A stretch of 64,000 nucleotides of DNA from Saccharothrix obliqua (GTDB taxonomy: Bacteria; Actinomycetota; Actinomycetes; Mycobacteriales; Pseudonocardiaceae), in the NCBI RefSeq assembly GCF_019375475.1, contig NZ_JAHXGQ010000009.1, positions 310,001 through 374,000 on the forward strand, written 5' to 3'. A program made the position numbers and the translations under genes. Numbering within the stretch: position 1 is the first letter of the stretch; each line of letters begins with the position of its first letter. The notes beneath the pieces were generated by a model. It made no database searches and was not told where the DNA came from. It saw nothing but the letters and a program-made list of their open reading frames with translations. Shown piece after piece: positions 53,657 to 63,312 of this stretch.

Positions 53657-55498
53657 GTGAGCACGTTCGCCGATCAGACGTTCACGCCTCCGGAGCTGAT
53701 CCGGAACTTCTGCATCATCGCGCACATCGACCACGGCAAGTCGACCCTGGCCGACCGCATGTTGCAGCTCACCGGCGTGGTCGAGGAGCGGGCGATGCGC
53801 GCGCAGTACCTCGACCGCATGGACATCGAGCGGGAGCGCGGCATCACCATCAAGGCGCAGAACGTGCGCCTGCCGTGGCAGCTCGACGGTCGCGACCACG
53901 TCCTGCACATGATCGACACCCCGGGCCACGTCGACTTCACCTACGAGGTGTCGCGCGCGCTGGAGGCGTGCGAGGGCACGGTCCTGCTGGTCGACGCGGC
54001 GCAGGGCATCGAGGCGCAGACGCTGGCCAACCTGTACCTGGCGATGGAGAACGACCTCACCATCATCCCGGTGCTGAACAAGATCGACCTGCCCGCCGCG
54101 GACCCGGACAAGTACGCCAAGGAACTCGCGCACATCGTCGGCTGCGAGCCGGAGGAGGTGCTGCGGGTCTCCGCGAAGACCGGTCTCGGCGTCGGCGACC
54201 TGCTGGACGAGGTGGTGCGCCGCGTGCCCGCGCCGGTCGGCGACGCGGACGCGCCGGCCCGCGCGATGATCTTCGACTCGGTCTACGACACGTACCGGGG
54301 CGTGGTCACCTACATCCGGGTGGTGGACGGCCAGATCACGCCGCGCGAGCGGATCCGGATGATGTCCACCGGCGCGACGCACGAGCTGCTGGAGGTCGGC
54401 ATCATCTCCCCGGAGCCGAAGCCCAGCCGGGGGCTCGGCGTCGGCGAGGTGGGCTACCTGATCACCGGCGTGAAGGACGTCCGCCAGTCGAAGGTGGGCG
54501 ACACCGTCACCCGGGAGAAGAAGGGCGCGGTCGAGCCGCTGGCCGGCTACCGCGAGCCCAAGCCGATGGTGTACTCCGGCCTGTACCCGGTGGACGGCTC
54601 GGACTACCCGGAGCTGCGCGAGGCGCTGGAGAAGCTCCAGCTCAACGACGCCGCGCTGACCTTCGAGCCGGAGACGTCGGCGGCGCTCGGCTTCGGCTTC
54701 CGCTGCGGCTTCCTGGGCCTGCTGCACCTGGAGATCACCCGTGACCGGCTGGAGCGCGAGTTCGGCCTCGACCTGATCTCCACCGCGCCGAACGTGGTGT
54801 ACCGGGTGATCATGGAGGACGGCGCGGAGCACGTGGTGACCAACCCGTCCGACTGGCCCGAGGGCAAGCGGGCCGAGGTGTACGAGCCGGTCACCAAGTG
54901 CACGATCATCGCGCCCAGCGACTACATCGGCGCGATCATGGAGCTGTGCCAGGCCAAGCGCGGCCAGCTCGGCGGCATGGACTACCTGTCCGAGGACCGC
55001 GTGGAGCTGCGCTACACGATGCCGCTCGGCGAGATCATCTTCGACTTCTTCGACTCGCTGAAGTCCCGCACGCGTGGTTACGCGTCGCTGGACTACGAGG
55101 AGGCGGGCGAGCAGGACGCCGAGCTGGTGAAGGTCGACATCCTGCTCCAGGGCGAGGCGGTGGACGCGTTCAGCGCCATCGTGCACAAGGACCACGCCTA
55201 CAACTACGGCACGCGGATGGCGACGAAGCTGCGCGAGCTGATCCCGCGCCAGCAGTTCGAGGTGCCGATCCAGGCCGCCATCGGGTCCCGGGTCATCGCC
55301 CGCGAGACGATCCGCGCGATGCGCAAGGACGTGCTCGCGAAGTGCTACGGCGGTGACATCACCCGCAAGCGGAAGCTGCTGGAGAAGCAGAAGGAGGGCA
55401 AGAAGCGGATGAAGATGGTGGGTCGCGTCGAGGTGCCCCAGGAAGCCTTCGTCGCCGCGTTGTCCACCGACGACTCCGGCAAGGACAAGAAGAAGTAA
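53657..55498 (+). CDS. lepA: Elongation factor 4 (LepA)
   Basis: 613 residues. Ribosomal back-translocase/translation fidelity GTPase. G1 AHIDHGKST at 22-30, [16 protein letters not shown] and NKIDLP follow; domains II, III and V and the LepA-specific C-terminal domain ([25 protein letters not shown]) are complete. GTG start at 53657, short divergent promoter shared with the PemK-like gene. Confidence 0.98.
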   Translation: MSTFADQTFTPPELIRNFCIIAHIDHGKSTLADRMLQLTGVVEERAMRAQYLDRMDIERERGITIKAQNVRLPWQLDGRDHVLHMIDTPGHVDFTYEVSRALEACEGTVLLVDAAQGIEAQTLANLYLAMENDLTIIPVLNKIDLPAADPDKYAKELAHIVGCEPEEVLRVSAKTGLGVGDLLDEVVRRVPAPVGDADAPARAMIFDSVYDTYRGVVTYIRVVDGQITPRERIRMMSTGATHELLEVGIISPEPKPSRGLGVGEVGYLITGVKDVRQSKVGDTVTREKKGAVEPLAGYREPKPMVYSGLYPVDGSDYPELREALEKLQLNDAALTFEPETSAALGFGFRCGFLGLLHLEITRDRLEREFGLDLISTAPNVVYRVIMEDGAEHVVTNPSDWPEGKRAEVYEPVTKCTIIAPSDYIGAIMELCQAKRGQLGGMDYLSEDRVELRYTMPLGEIIFDFFDSLKSRTRGYASLDYEEAGEQDAELVKVDILLQGEAVDAFSAIVHKDHAYNYGTRMATKLRELIPRQQFEVPIQAAIGSRVIARETIRAMRKDVLAKCYGGDITRKRKLLEKQKEGKKRMKMVGRVEVPQEAFVAALSTDDSGKDKKK

Positions 55499-55582
55499 CG
55501 CTTCCCCGAACTCTGTCCGGACGGACGGGGTGCGGCGGTCGGGTCAGCCCACCATGGTGGCGGGATCCGGCCGAGGGGGGCT

Positions 55583-56017
55583 GTGGTGGAGCACGTGCTG
55601 AAGGGCTACGTCGACGGGTGGAGCGACCCGTCGGCGTTCGCCATGAGGTACCGGATAGGGCACTCGTCGGGCACGACGGAGGCGCGGTTCGCGGGCACCG
55701 GCGAGTACCGGCTCAGCTCCACCATGACCGCCGGCCACCGGCCGCTGGTGTTCACCGGCCGGGTCGCGGTGCGCGATGTGCGGGAGCTGGCGTTGACGGC
55801 GTTGCGGGCGGGCCTGTGGCGGGCAGGTGGGGACACCACGCCGGGCGGGGTCGACGCCGAGGCGTTGATCCAGGTCACCGCGGGTCCGGAGACGTTCACC
55901 GTGACCGTCTGGACGGGCGACGCGGCGCTGGTGCGGCCGTTCGACGCCGTGCAGCAACGCATCCTGCGCCTGGTGCACCGGCTCACGGCCGGTGCGGTGC
56001 TGGAGGTGGGGAAGTAG
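55583..56017 (+). CDS. Hypothetical protein
   Basis: 144 residues, GTG at 55583 with gagggggg a few bases ahead. Predicted alpha/beta, with a beta-rich middle (ARFAGTGEYRLSSTM, LVFTGRVAVRDV) and a C-terminal helix (AVQQRILRLVHRLTAG). No family recognised. Ends 35 bases inside the end of the convergent HD-domain gene. Confidence 0.7.
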   Translation: MVEHVLKGYVDGWSDPSAFAMRYRIGHSSGTTEARFAGTGEYRLSSTMTAGHRPLVFTGRVAVRDVRELALTALRAGLWRAGGDTTPGGVDAEALIQVTAGPETFTVTVWTGDAALVRPFDAVQQRILRLVHRLTAGAVLEVGK

Positions 56018-56453
56018 CGTCGAGCAGCTCCAGCGCGCGGGCGTACTTGACGCGCAACCGGTCCCGCGTGGCCGGGTCGAGCAGCGCGATGCGGGCCGGT
56101 GACGTGTTGTCCGCGATGTCGGCCCGCTTCACGGCCACCGCCACCGGGTCGGCCGCCACGCGCCGCAGGTAGTCCTCCTGGCGCTCGCCGGGCCGGTGGC
56201 TGAGCGCCAGCACGGTGTCCACGACGTGCCGGGGGCAGCCCGCGGCGACCAGGTCGTCCGCCGTCACGGCGGTGTCCTCCACGACGTCGTGCAGCACGGC
56301 GGCCATCCGCGCGTGGTCCCCGGTCACCCGGTCCATCACGCGCAGCGGGTGGTCGATGTACGGCCGGCCCGATTTGTCGACCTGCCCGTGGTGCGCCCGG
56401 CGGGCGATCCGGACGGCGTCGGCAACCGTGAAGAGCACACCTCCCATGGTCAC
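55983..56453 (-). CDS. HD-domain (RelA/SpoT-hydrolase-like) protein
   Basis: 156 residues. The metal-binding motifs are AHHGQVDKSGRPYIDHPLRV and AAVLHDVVEDT (HD pair), as in the hydrolase half of Rel/SpoT and in small alarmone hydrolases of the MESH1 type, followed by SHRPGE and KRADIADNT. It may hydrolyse (p)ppGpp or another nucleotide. Start uncertain between GTG at 56453 and ATG at 56447. Confidence 0.85.
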   Translation of the reverse strand: MTMGGVLFTVADAVRIARRAHHGQVDKSGRPYIDHPLRVMDRVTGDHARMAAVLHDVVEDTAVTADDLVAAGCPRHVVDTVLALSHRPGERQEDYLRRVAADPVAVAVKRADIADNTSPARIALLDPATRDRLRVKYARALELLDATSPPPAPHRP

Positions 56454-56546
56454 ACCCTTGACAAGGCCCAGTGGTCTAGTCCATTTTGCCAGTGGCCCAC
56501 GTCACCTGCTGGGCATGGCCGCCGATGGGAATTGATGGAGGTGGAC

Positions 56547-58034
56547 GTGGCTTCGAGGACGAGACGCGCGCTGGGCGCCGCGCTGGCCGGGTTGTTGGCC
56601 ATGGCGGGCCTGACGCTGGTCGTCGCGGGCAGCGCCTCGGCGGCCAACCTGGTCGCCAACCCCGGTTTCGACTCCGGGGACACGAGCGGCTGGACGTGTT
56701 CCAGCGCCGCCGCGGTGACCACGCCCAAGCGCAGTGGCACGCACGCGCTGGCGGCGACCCCCGCGGGCGGCGACAACGCCCGTTGCTCGCAGAACATCGC
56801 CGTGCGGCCCAACACCGCGTACAAGCTCTCCGCATGGGTCCAGGGCAGCTACACCTACCTCGGCGTGACCGGGACCGGTAGCGGCGACAAGAACACCTGG
56901 ACGCCCGGCACGGGCAGCTTCACCCAGCTCTCGCTGGAGTTCACCACGGGCGCGACCGCGTCCACCGTCACGATCTACGTGCACGGCTGGTACGGGCAGG
57001 CCGCCTACTACGTGGACGACGTGGTCCTGGACGGTCCCGGCTCGCCGACGACCACGACCACGACGACCACCACCACGTCGGACGACACGACGACCACCAC
57101 CACGCCGCCGACCACGACGACGACCACCCCGCCGGACACGAAGCTGCCGAAGCACGTGCTGACGGGTTACTGGCACAACTTCGACAACGGCTCCCGCGTG
57201 CTCAAGCTGGCCGACGTGCCCACCACGTACGACATCGTGGCGGTCGCGTTCGCCGACGCGGTGCCGGCCACGCGCGGCGCGGTGGCGTTCAACCTCGACC
57301 CGACGCTGTCGAGCAAGCTCGGCGGCTACACCGACGCGCAGTTCAAGGCGGACGTCCGCACCCTCCAGTCCCGCGGCCAGAAGGTGATCATCTCGGTCGG
57401 CGGCGAGAAGGGCACGATCTGGGCCGGTGACAGCGCTTCGGCGACCGCGTTCGCCAACAGCGTCAAGAAGCTGATCACCGACTACGGCTTCGACGGCGTG
57501 GACATCGACCTGGAGAACGGCGTCAGCTCCACCTACATGGCGCAGGCGCTGCGGAGCATCCACGCGGGCGGCGGCAAGATCATCACGATGGCGCCGCAGA
57601 CGATCGACATGCAGTCGACCGGGCAGGAATACTTCAAGCTGGCGCTCGCCGTGAAGGACATCCTCACGGTCGTCAACATGCAGTTCTACAACTCCGGCAC
57701 GATGCTGGGCTGCGACCAGAAGGTCTACTCGCAGGGCACGGTGGACTTCCTGGTGGCGCTCGCGTGCATCCAGCTCCAGAACGGCCTGCGGCCCGACCAG
57801 GTGGGCCTCGGCCTGCCCGCGTCGCCGTCCGGCGCGGGTGGCGGCTACCAGTCGCCCGCGAACGTCAACAAGGCGCTGGACTGCCTCGCGAAGGGCACGA
57901 ACTGCGGCTCGTTCAAGCCGTCGCAGACGTGGCCGGGCATCCGCGGCGCGATGACGTGGTCGATCAACTGGGACGCCTCCAGCGGCTGGGCGTTCTCGAA
58001 CACGGTCGCACCGCACCTCGACACGCTCCCGTGA
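56547..58034 (+). CDS. Secreted GH18 chitinase with carbohydrate-binding module
   Basis: About 495 residues. Signal peptide (RTRRALGAALAGLLAMAGL ending ASA), then a jelly-roll binding module (NLVANPGFDSGDTSGWTC ... YYVDDVVLDG), a Thr-rich linker with long Thr runs, and a GH18 domain beginning KHVLTGYWHNFDNG. The catalytic DGVDIDLE motif gives Asp316, Asp319, Asp321 and Glu323 as the proton donor. Close to Streptomyces-type ChiC/family 18 enzymes that release chitobiose outside the cell. GGAGG 5 bases before the GTG at 56547 favours it over the ATG at 56535. Confidence 0.94.
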   Translation: MASRTRRALGAALAGLLAMAGLTLVVAGSASAANLVANPGFDSGDTSGWTCSSAAAVTTPKRSGTHALAATPAGGDNARCSQNIAVRPNTAYKLSAWVQGSYTYLGVTGTGSGDKNTWTPGTGSFTQLSLEFTTGATASTVTIYVHGWYGQAAYYVDDVVLDGPGSPTTTTTTTTTTSDDTTTTTTPPTTTTTTPPDTKLPKHVLTGYWHNFDNGSRVLKLADVPTTYDIVAVAFADAVPATRGAVAFNLDPTLSSKLGGYTDAQFKADVRTLQSRGQKVIISVGGEKGTIWAGDSASATAFANSVKKLITDYGFDGVDIDLENGVSSTYMAQALRSIHAGGGKIITMAPQTIDMQSTGQEYFKLALAVKDILTVVNMQFYNSGTMLGCDQKVYSQGTVDFLVALACIQLQNGLRPDQVGLGLPASPSGAGGGYQSPANVNKALDCLAKGTNCGSFKPSQTWPGIRGAMTWSINWDASSGWAFSNTVAPHLDTLP

Positions 58035-58041
58035 TCGCGGT

Positions 58042-58077
58042 CCCGTCCCCCGGCGGATCCGTCCGCCGGGGGACGGG
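58042..58077 (+). terminator. Perfect 16-bp terminator hairpin after the chitinase gene
   Basis: cccgtcccccggcgga pairs completely with tccgccgggggacggg around a 4-base loop, 7 bases after the stop. Confidence 0.85.
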
Positions 58078-58117
58078 CCGGGCGGTTCCCGCCGATCGGC
58101 GGACTATCGTCGGGGTC

Positions 58118-59155
58118 ATGCTGGAACGACTCGACGTGCCGGTGGTCGCCGCGCCCATGGCGGGTGGCGCGTCCACCCCCGAACTGGTCGCCGAGGTGGG
58201 CCGGGCGGGTGGCCTCGGCTTCCTCGCCGGCGGCTACCTGACCGCGGACGCGCTCGCCGGGCAGCTCAAGGCGGTGCGGGCGCTGGGCGACGCGCCGTTC
58301 GGGGTCAACCTGTTCGTGCCCGGCCCGAAGTCCACCGCGGACGTGGGTCGTTACCGGGAACGCGTGCGGGCGCAGTCGCCGGTCGAGCCGGGCGAGCCCC
58401 GCTGGGACGACGACGCGTACGCCGCGAAGCTGGAACTCGTGATGGCGATGCGGGCGCCGGTCGTGTCGTTCACGTTCGGCCTGCCGGACGCGGGTGACGT
58501 GGCGCGGCTGCACGCCGCGGGCGCGACCGCCGTGGCGACCGTGACCACCCCCGCCGAGGCGCGGCAGGCGGCGCAGGTCGGCGTGGACGCCCTGTGCGTG
58601 CAGGGCGCCGACGCCGGCGGGCACCGGGGGACCCTCGCGGACGACGGCGTGTCGCCGGGCGGCGGCGAGCTGTTCGGCGTCCTGGCGGCCCTGCGCCTGG
58701 TCCGCGCCGCGGTGGACCTGCCGCTGGTCGCGGCGGGCGGCCTGGTGCACGGCGCGGACGTCGCCGCGGTCGTCACGGCAGGCGCGGTCGCCGCGCAGCT
58801 CGGCACCGCGTTCCTGGCCTGCCCGGAGGCGGGCACCCACCCCGCGCACCGCCAGGCGCTCGCCGACGGCACCCGCCGCACGGCGTTGACCAGGGCGTTC
58901 AGCGGACGTCCGGCCCGCAGCCTGGTGAACCGGTTCGTCGCCGAGAACACGGCGGACGCGCCCGCCGCCTACCCGGACGTGCACTACGTGACCAAGCCCG
59001 TGCGCGCGACCGGCGACCCCGAGCTGATGGCGTTGTGGGCGGGGCAGACCTACCCGCTGCTCCGGTCCGCCCCGGCGGCCGAGCTGGTGGCGCGGCTGCA
59101 CGCCGAGGCACGTGCCGCGGTGGCCGCCGCGAGCGAGCGGTTCGCGCCGAGCTAG
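58118..59155 (+). CDS. Nitronate monooxygenase-family flavoprotein
   Basis: 345 residues. VPVVAAPMAGGASTPELVAEV, GLGFLAGGYL, CVQGADAGGHRG and VAAGGLVHGADVAAVVTAGA are the FMN-binding TIM-barrel motifs of nitronate monooxygenases (2-nitropropane dioxygenases). Oxidises alkyl nitronates such as propionate-3-nitronate with O2. ATG at 58118. Stops overlap with the convergent gene through a shared ctag. Confidence 0.9.
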   Translation: MLERLDVPVVAAPMAGGASTPELVAEVGRAGGLGFLAGGYLTADALAGQLKAVRALGDAPFGVNLFVPGPKSTADVGRYRERVRAQSPVEPGEPRWDDDAYAAKLELVMAMRAPVVSFTFGLPDAGDVARLHAAGATAVATVTTPAEARQAAQVGVDALCVQGADAGGHRGTLADDGVSPGGGELFGVLAALRLVRAAVDLPLVAAGGLVHGADVAAVVTAGAVAAQLGTAFLACPEAGTHPAHRQALADGTRRTALTRAFSGRPARSLVNRFVAENTADAPAAYPDVHYVTKPVRATGDPELMALWAGQTYPLLRSAPAAELVARLHAEARAAVAAASERFAPS

Positions 59156-59613
59156 CGCGGGGCGTCGGCGGCCAGGCGGAACAGGTCGCGCGTCGGGTGC
59201 ACGTCGACCGGGATGCGCGTCCCGACCGCGACGACCTCCTCCCCGGCGACGAAGTGGCTCGTGGTGAACGGCGGCCGGCCCGGCACGGTGACCAGCATCC
59301 GGATCCTGGTGCACCGGTCGTCCTCGCCGCACGGCACGTGTTCGGCCGACGTGACCTCGCCCATGACGCGCACGCCGGCCGTGTCCAGGGCACGCCACAC
59401 GCGCTGGTCCCGCAGGGTGCCGACGACGGCCACGACCAGGACCACCGCGGTGAGCGGGGTCCAGACGAGGCCGGTGACGACGACGCCCTGCCGGTCGTCG
59501 TCGGGGACGTACCCGCTGACGCCGGCCAGCAGGACCAGCGGGCCGGCGCAGACGACCAGGAGCCCGAGCGCGGTCCAGAACGGCTGCTCGAAGAAACCCG
59601 TCGGACGGTTCAC
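59152..59613 (-). CDS. DUF3592-like membrane protein
   Basis: 153 residues with two N-terminal helices (WTALGLLVVCAGPLVLLAG and GLVWTPLTAVVLVVAVVG) and a soluble C-terminal beta-rich part (VMGEVTSAEHVPCGEDDRCT...VPVDVHP-type end), as in DUF3592 proteins. GTG at 59613 chosen, after gaaggg. Function unknown. Confidence 0.72.
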   Translation of the reverse strand: MNRPTGFFEQPFWTALGLLVVCAGPLVLLAGVSGYVPDDDRQGVVVTGLVWTPLTAVVLVVAVVGTLRDQRVWRALDTAGVRVMGEVTSAEHVPCGEDDRCTRIRMLVTVPGRPPFTTSHFVAGEEVVAVGTRIPVDVHPTRDLFRLAADAPR

Positions 59614-59740
59614 GGGCCCTTCGGCCTCGCGCGTCCCGGCGCGGGAAGCACTTCGCGGATCTCCTGGCACGGGCCGGATGTTACGGACCCGACCCGGGGA
59701 TTCGGGTGTGGTCGCCGCGCCCGCTTCGGCCACCGCGTGC

Positions 59741-61177
59741 TCAGTCGCGCTTCTCCAGCGAGGAGTTGCGCTTGCTGTAGGCGAAGTAGACCACCAGGCC
59801 GATGGCGAACCAGATCGCGAACCGCAGCCACGTCTCCGGCGCGAGGAACGTGATCAGCCAGATGGAGAACACCACGCCGATGGCCGGCACGACCGGCATA
59901 CCGGGCGTCTTGAACGTGCGCGGCAGGTCGGGCTGCCGGTACCGCAGCACGATCACGGCCACGCAGACCACCACGAACGCCAGCAGGATGCCGATGTTGG
60001 TCAGCTCCGCGGCCTCGGCGATGGGCAGGAAGCCCGCGATGAGCGCGGAGGCGACGCCGAGCACCCACGTCGTGCGCGTCGGCACGTGCTTCACCGGGTG
60101 GGTCTTGGCGAACCACCGGGGCAGCAGGCCGTCGCGCGACATCGAGTAGCCGACGCGGGCCGCGCCGAGCATGAACGTGAACAGCACCGTGGTGATGCCC
60201 AGGACCGCGCCGACGGAGATGATGATGCCCAGCGCGGGCAGGCCGATGTCGGCAAAGGCCGTGGCGAACGCGCTTTCGGCGTCGACGTCCTGGTAGTTGA
60301 CCATGCCGGTCAGCACGAGGCACGCCAGCACGTACAGCACCATGGAGATGGCGAGCGAGTAGATGATCGCCTTCGGCATGTGCCGCTGGGAGTCCTTGGA
60401 CTCCTCGGCGGCGGTGCTCATGGCGTCGTAGCCGAACACGGCGAAGAACACCGTGGCCGCGCCGGTGAACGCGCCGGACAGGCCGAACGGGAAGAACGGG
60501 TTGTAGTTCTCGGTGTTGATGTGGAACACGCCGACCGCGATGACCAGCAGGACGATGGCGACCTTCAGGTACACCAGGACGGTCTCGAACCGGGCGGCGT
60601 TCTTCATGCCCAGGTTCAGCACCCACGCGATGAGCAGGCACAGCAGGACGGCGAAGAGGTTGACCTTGTAGCTGCCCGCGGCGACGTCGCCGGTTTCCGT
60701 GCCGGGCGCGCCGAGCATCCACTCCGGCAGGTGCAGGCCGAGCAGGTTGAGCAGTTCGTTGAAGTAGCCGGAGATGCCGATGGCGACGACCGCGACGATC
60801 GCGGTGTACTCCAGCAGCAGGTCCCAGCCGATGAACCAGCCGACGATCTCGCCGAGCACCGCGTAGCCGTAGGTGTAGGCGGAACCGGCCTTGGGGATCA
60901 GGCCCGCGAACTCCGCGTAGGAGAACGCCGCCGCCGCGCTCGCGATGCCCGCGATCAGGAACGAGATCAGCACGGCGGGTCCGGCGGTCTTGTTCGCCAC
61001 CGCGCCCGCGAGCGAGAAGATGCCGGCGCCGATGATGCCGCCGATGCCGATGGCGGTGAGCTGCCACAGTCCCAGGGTGCGGGCGAGGCCGGTGCCCTTC
61101 TCCTCGGATATCTGCTCGATGGGCTTGCGGCGGAACACGCCGGAGCCCTGGCCGAAGCCACCCTGCACGGAGGTCAT
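59741..61177 (-). CDS. APC-family amino acid permease
   Basis: 478 residues, 12-13 helices. GLWQLTAIGIGGIIGAGIFSL is the first-helix signature of cationic/neutral amino-acid permeases (CAT/YfnA-like), and FFAVFGYDAMSTAAEESKD is the matching helix-6 region. Probable proton-coupled amino-acid uptake. ATG at 61177 with gagggagc ahead; longer frame ignored. The C-terminus is basic and cytoplasmic (SKRNSSLEKRD). Confidence 0.93.
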   Translation of the reverse strand: MTSVQGGFGQGSGVFRRKPIEQISEEKGTGLARTLGLWQLTAIGIGGIIGAGIFSLAGAVANKTAGPAVLISFLIAGIASAAAAFSYAEFAGLIPKAGSAYTYGYAVLGEIVGWFIGWDLLLEYTAIVAVVAIGISGYFNELLNLLGLHLPEWMLGAPGTETGDVAAGSYKVNLFAVLLCLLIAWVLNLGMKNAARFETVLVYLKVAIVLLVIAVGVFHINTENYNPFFPFGLSGAFTGAATVFFAVFGYDAMSTAAEESKDSQRHMPKAIIYSLAISMVLYVLACLVLTGMVNYQDVDAESAFATAFADIGLPALGIIISVGAVLGITTVLFTFMLGAARVGYSMSRDGLLPRWFAKTHPVKHVPTRTTWVLGVASALIAGFLPIAEAAELTNIGILLAFVVVCVAVIVLRYRQPDLPRTFKTPGMPVVPAIGVVFSIWLITFLAPETWLRFAIWFAIGLVVYFAYSKRNSSLEKRD

Positions 61178-61203
61178 CTGCTTGCTCCCTCGGGTCGTGT
61201 GCG

Positions 61204-61216
61204 GCGTACCGTACGC
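61204..61216. promoter_or_regulatory. Short palindrome upstream of the permease gene
   Basis: gcgtaccgtacgc: 6-bp arms around one base, 27-39 bases before the permease start. Possible operator; short enough to occur by chance. Confidence 0.25.
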
Positions 61217-61280
61217 GCGTCGACGACGACGGGGTTTGTCCGATCGGATGACCTCAAACGCGATTTCTTGTTCGAGCGGA

Positions 61281-62255
61281 CTAGGAACCGGCACCTGTCA
61301 AGACGATCTTGCCGGCGGTCTCGCCCGCCAGCATGGCGCGCAGGCCCTCCTCGGCGTCGGACAGCGGCAGGGTCCGCCCGATCCGCGGGCGCAGGTCGTT
61401 GAGGGCGCAGAACGCGAGCAGGTCGCCCAGCTCCGCGCGGGTGCCCATGGTCGAGCCGACCACCCGCAGCTGGAGGAAGAACAACCGCTGCAACTCGGCG
61501 GCCGACGCGTCGCCGCTCGTCGCGCCGGAGACCACGACCACCCCGCCGGGCTTGAGGGACTTCATCGAGTGCGACCAGGTGGCCTTGCCGACGGTCTCGA
61601 ACACCGCGTCCACCCGCTCGGGCAGGCGCGCGCCCGGTTCGAACGCGGCGTGCGCGCCCAACGACTCGGCCAGCGCGCGCTTCTCCTCGGTGCGGCCGGT
61701 GACCCACACCCGGAAACCACCGGCCCGGCCGAGCTGCACCAGCGCCGTGGCCACGCCGCCCGACGCGCCCTGCACCAGCATCGTCTGCCCCGGCCGCAAC
61801 CCGGACTTCACGAACAGCATCCGGTAGGCGGTCAGCCACGCCGTGCCCATGCACGCCGCCTCCGCGAAGGACAGGTCGGCGGGCTTGGGCAGCGCGTTGC
61901 GGGCGGGCACCACGACGTAGTCGGCGAACGTGCCCTGGTGCTTCTCGGTGAGCAGCGTGCGGCCCGGGTCCAACGTCTCGTCACCGCTCCACGCGGGGTC
62001 GCCGATCACCGAGTGCAGCACCACCTCGGTGCCGTCGTCCAGGACGCCCGCGCCGTCGCAGCCCAGGATCATCGGGAAGCGCTCGGGCTTGATGCCCACG
62101 CCGCGCAGCGTCCACAGGTCGTGCATGTTCAGGCTGGCGGCCCGCACCGCCACCCGCACCCAGCCGGCCGGCGGCTCCGGGTCGGGGCGCTCGCCGACGC
62201 GCAGCGCGGCGATCGGGTCCTGCGGGCTCGGCTCGGCTGCGTAGACGGCGAACAT
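61281..62255 (-). CDS. Zinc-type MDR alcohol dehydrogenase/quinone oxidoreductase
   Basis: 324 residues. N-terminal GroES-like domain (VRVAVRAASLNMHDLWTLRGVG, ILGCDGAGV), then the NADPH-binding Rossmann fold TMLVQGASGGVATALVQLGRAGG. The zinc-catalytic Cys/His set is incomplete, so it is probably a zinc-free quinone-oxidoreductase-like enzyme. ATG at 62255 chosen (MFAVYAAEPS). Lies 103 bases before the permease gene on the same strand. Confidence 0.88.
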   Translation of the reverse strand: MFAVYAAEPSPQDPIAALRVGERPDPEPPAGWVRVAVRAASLNMHDLWTLRGVGIKPERFPMILGCDGAGVLDDGTEVVLHSVIGDPAWSGDETLDPGRTLLTEKHQGTFADYVVVPARNALPKPADLSFAEAACMGTAWLTAYRMLFVKSGLRPGQTMLVQGASGGVATALVQLGRAGGFRVWVTGRTEEKRALAESLGAHAAFEPGARLPERVDAVFETVGKATWSHSMKSLKPGGVVVVSGATSGDASAAELQRLFFLQLRVVGSTMGTRAELGDLLAFCALNDLRPRIGRTLPLSDAEEGLRAMLAGETAGKIVLTGAGS

Positions 62256-62323
62256 GACCCGGAACCTACCGAGAGGCGTGGGCGCTCGTGCGGTGAACCA
62301 CGTCACGGCAGTAGGCTCGACCC

Positions 62324-62551
62324 GTGCTGGACGCGATCGCGCAGTGGTGGGACGGGGTCGAGCTGTGGCTCGCCCAGCTCCCGTTCCCGTTCCAGTTCGC
62401 CCTGCTGATGGTGGTGCTGCTGCCGCTGTCCCTGGGCGCGGCGCGGCTGATCGACCGGGTCGTGGACAACGCGTCGTCCCGGTTCAACCCGGTGCCGCCG
62501 GTGGACCCCTCGGCCGAACCCGACCGGGTGGACGCGAGCACCCCTTCGTAG
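62324..62551 (+). CDS. Small single-pass membrane protein
   Basis: 75 residues, GTG start. One helix (FQFALLMVVLLPLSLGAARL) between an amphipathic N-terminus with several Trp and a Pro/Asp-rich tail. It starts 9 bases ahead of the RNase gene and may be part of its operon. No family recognised. Confidence 0.65.
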   Translation: MLDAIAQWWDGVELWLAQLPFPFQFALLMVVLLPLSLGAARLIDRVVDNASSRFNPVPPVDPSAEPDRVDASTPS

Positions 62552-62560
62552 GCTGGCGGC

Positions 62561-63049
62561 GTGACTCCCGCCCGCCGCCTCACCGTCGCCCTGGTCGGCC
62601 TGATCGCGCTGGTCGTGGTCGGCTACTTCGCCAAGGACCTCGGCGGCTCCTCGGAGCCCGCGCCGACCACCTCGTCCGCACCCACCCGCGCGCACGCCAC
62701 CGGTGGCTCGGCCGCGCGGAGCGCGACCGCCGAACCGGCCGAGGTGCCCGGCGCGGCGTCCGGGCTGCCGGTGCGGGCGTTGTCCGCGCTGCCCGCCGAG
62801 GCGGCGGCCACCTGGCGGCTGGTCGAGCAGGGCGGGCCGTTCCCGTACCCGCGCAACGACGGCGTGCCGTTCCGGAACCGGGAGAAGCTGCTGCCCGCCA
62901 AGTCCGGCGACTACTACCGCGAGTACACCGTGCCGACCCCGGGCAGCTCCGACCGGGGCGCGCGTCGGCTCGTCACCGGGTCGTCCGCCGAGGTCTACTA
63001 CACGAGTGACCACTACTCGTCGTTCGTCGTCGTGGACGTGAAGCGATGA
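62561..63049 (+). CDS. Guanyl-specific RNase (RNase Sa/barnase type) with membrane anchor
   Basis: 162 residues. The N-terminus is a signal-anchor helix (RRLTVALVGLIALVVVGYF), then a Thr/Ala/Pro linker, then an RNase Sa-like domain of about 100 residues. The catalytic residues line up: Glu121 in YYREYTVPTPG, Arg136 in DRGARRLVTG and His151 in YYTSDHYSSF. Acts outside the cytoplasm or is held at the membrane. The next gene encodes a barstar-type inhibitor in ATGA overlap, so the cell is protected during synthesis. Confidence 0.92.
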   Translation: MTPARRLTVALVGLIALVVVGYFAKDLGGSSEPAPTTSSAPTRAHATGGSAARSATAEPAEVPGAASGLPVRALSALPAEAAATWRLVEQGGPFPYPRNDGVPFRNREKLLPAKSGDYYREYTVPTPGSSDRGARRLVTGSSAEVYYTSDHYSSFVVVDVKR

Positions 63050-63312
63050 CCCACCGGCACGTGGTGCGCCCCGGCGCGCGTTCCAAGTCCGCCGCACTGG
63101 CGGCGATCGGCGAGGCGATGGACTTCCCGGACTACTACGGGCAGAACCTCGACGCCCTCTTCGACTGCCTGACCGACCTGTCGTGGCTGCCCGCGGGTCA
63201 CCACGTGCTGGTGTGGGAGGGCGGCGACGAGGACGTGGAGGACGTCCTCGTCGACGCCGCCGCCGTGATGTCGCACGGCGAGCGCACGTTCTCCGTGCGC
63301 CGGCCGGGCTAG
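63046..63312 (+). CDS. Barstar-family RNase inhibitor
   Basis: 88 residues. The barstar core PDYYGQNLDALFDCLTDL holds Asp36 and Asp40, equivalent to the Asp35 and Asp39 of barstar that plug the RNase active site. Cytosolic inhibitor of the preceding RNase; the ATG overlaps its stop. The 3' end shares a ctag with the convergent enoyl-CoA hydratase gene. Confidence 0.93.
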   Translation: MTHRHVVRPGARSKSAALAAIGEAMDFPDYYGQNLDALFDCLTDLSWLPAGHHVLVWEGGDEDVEDVLVDAAAVMSHGERTFSVRRPG

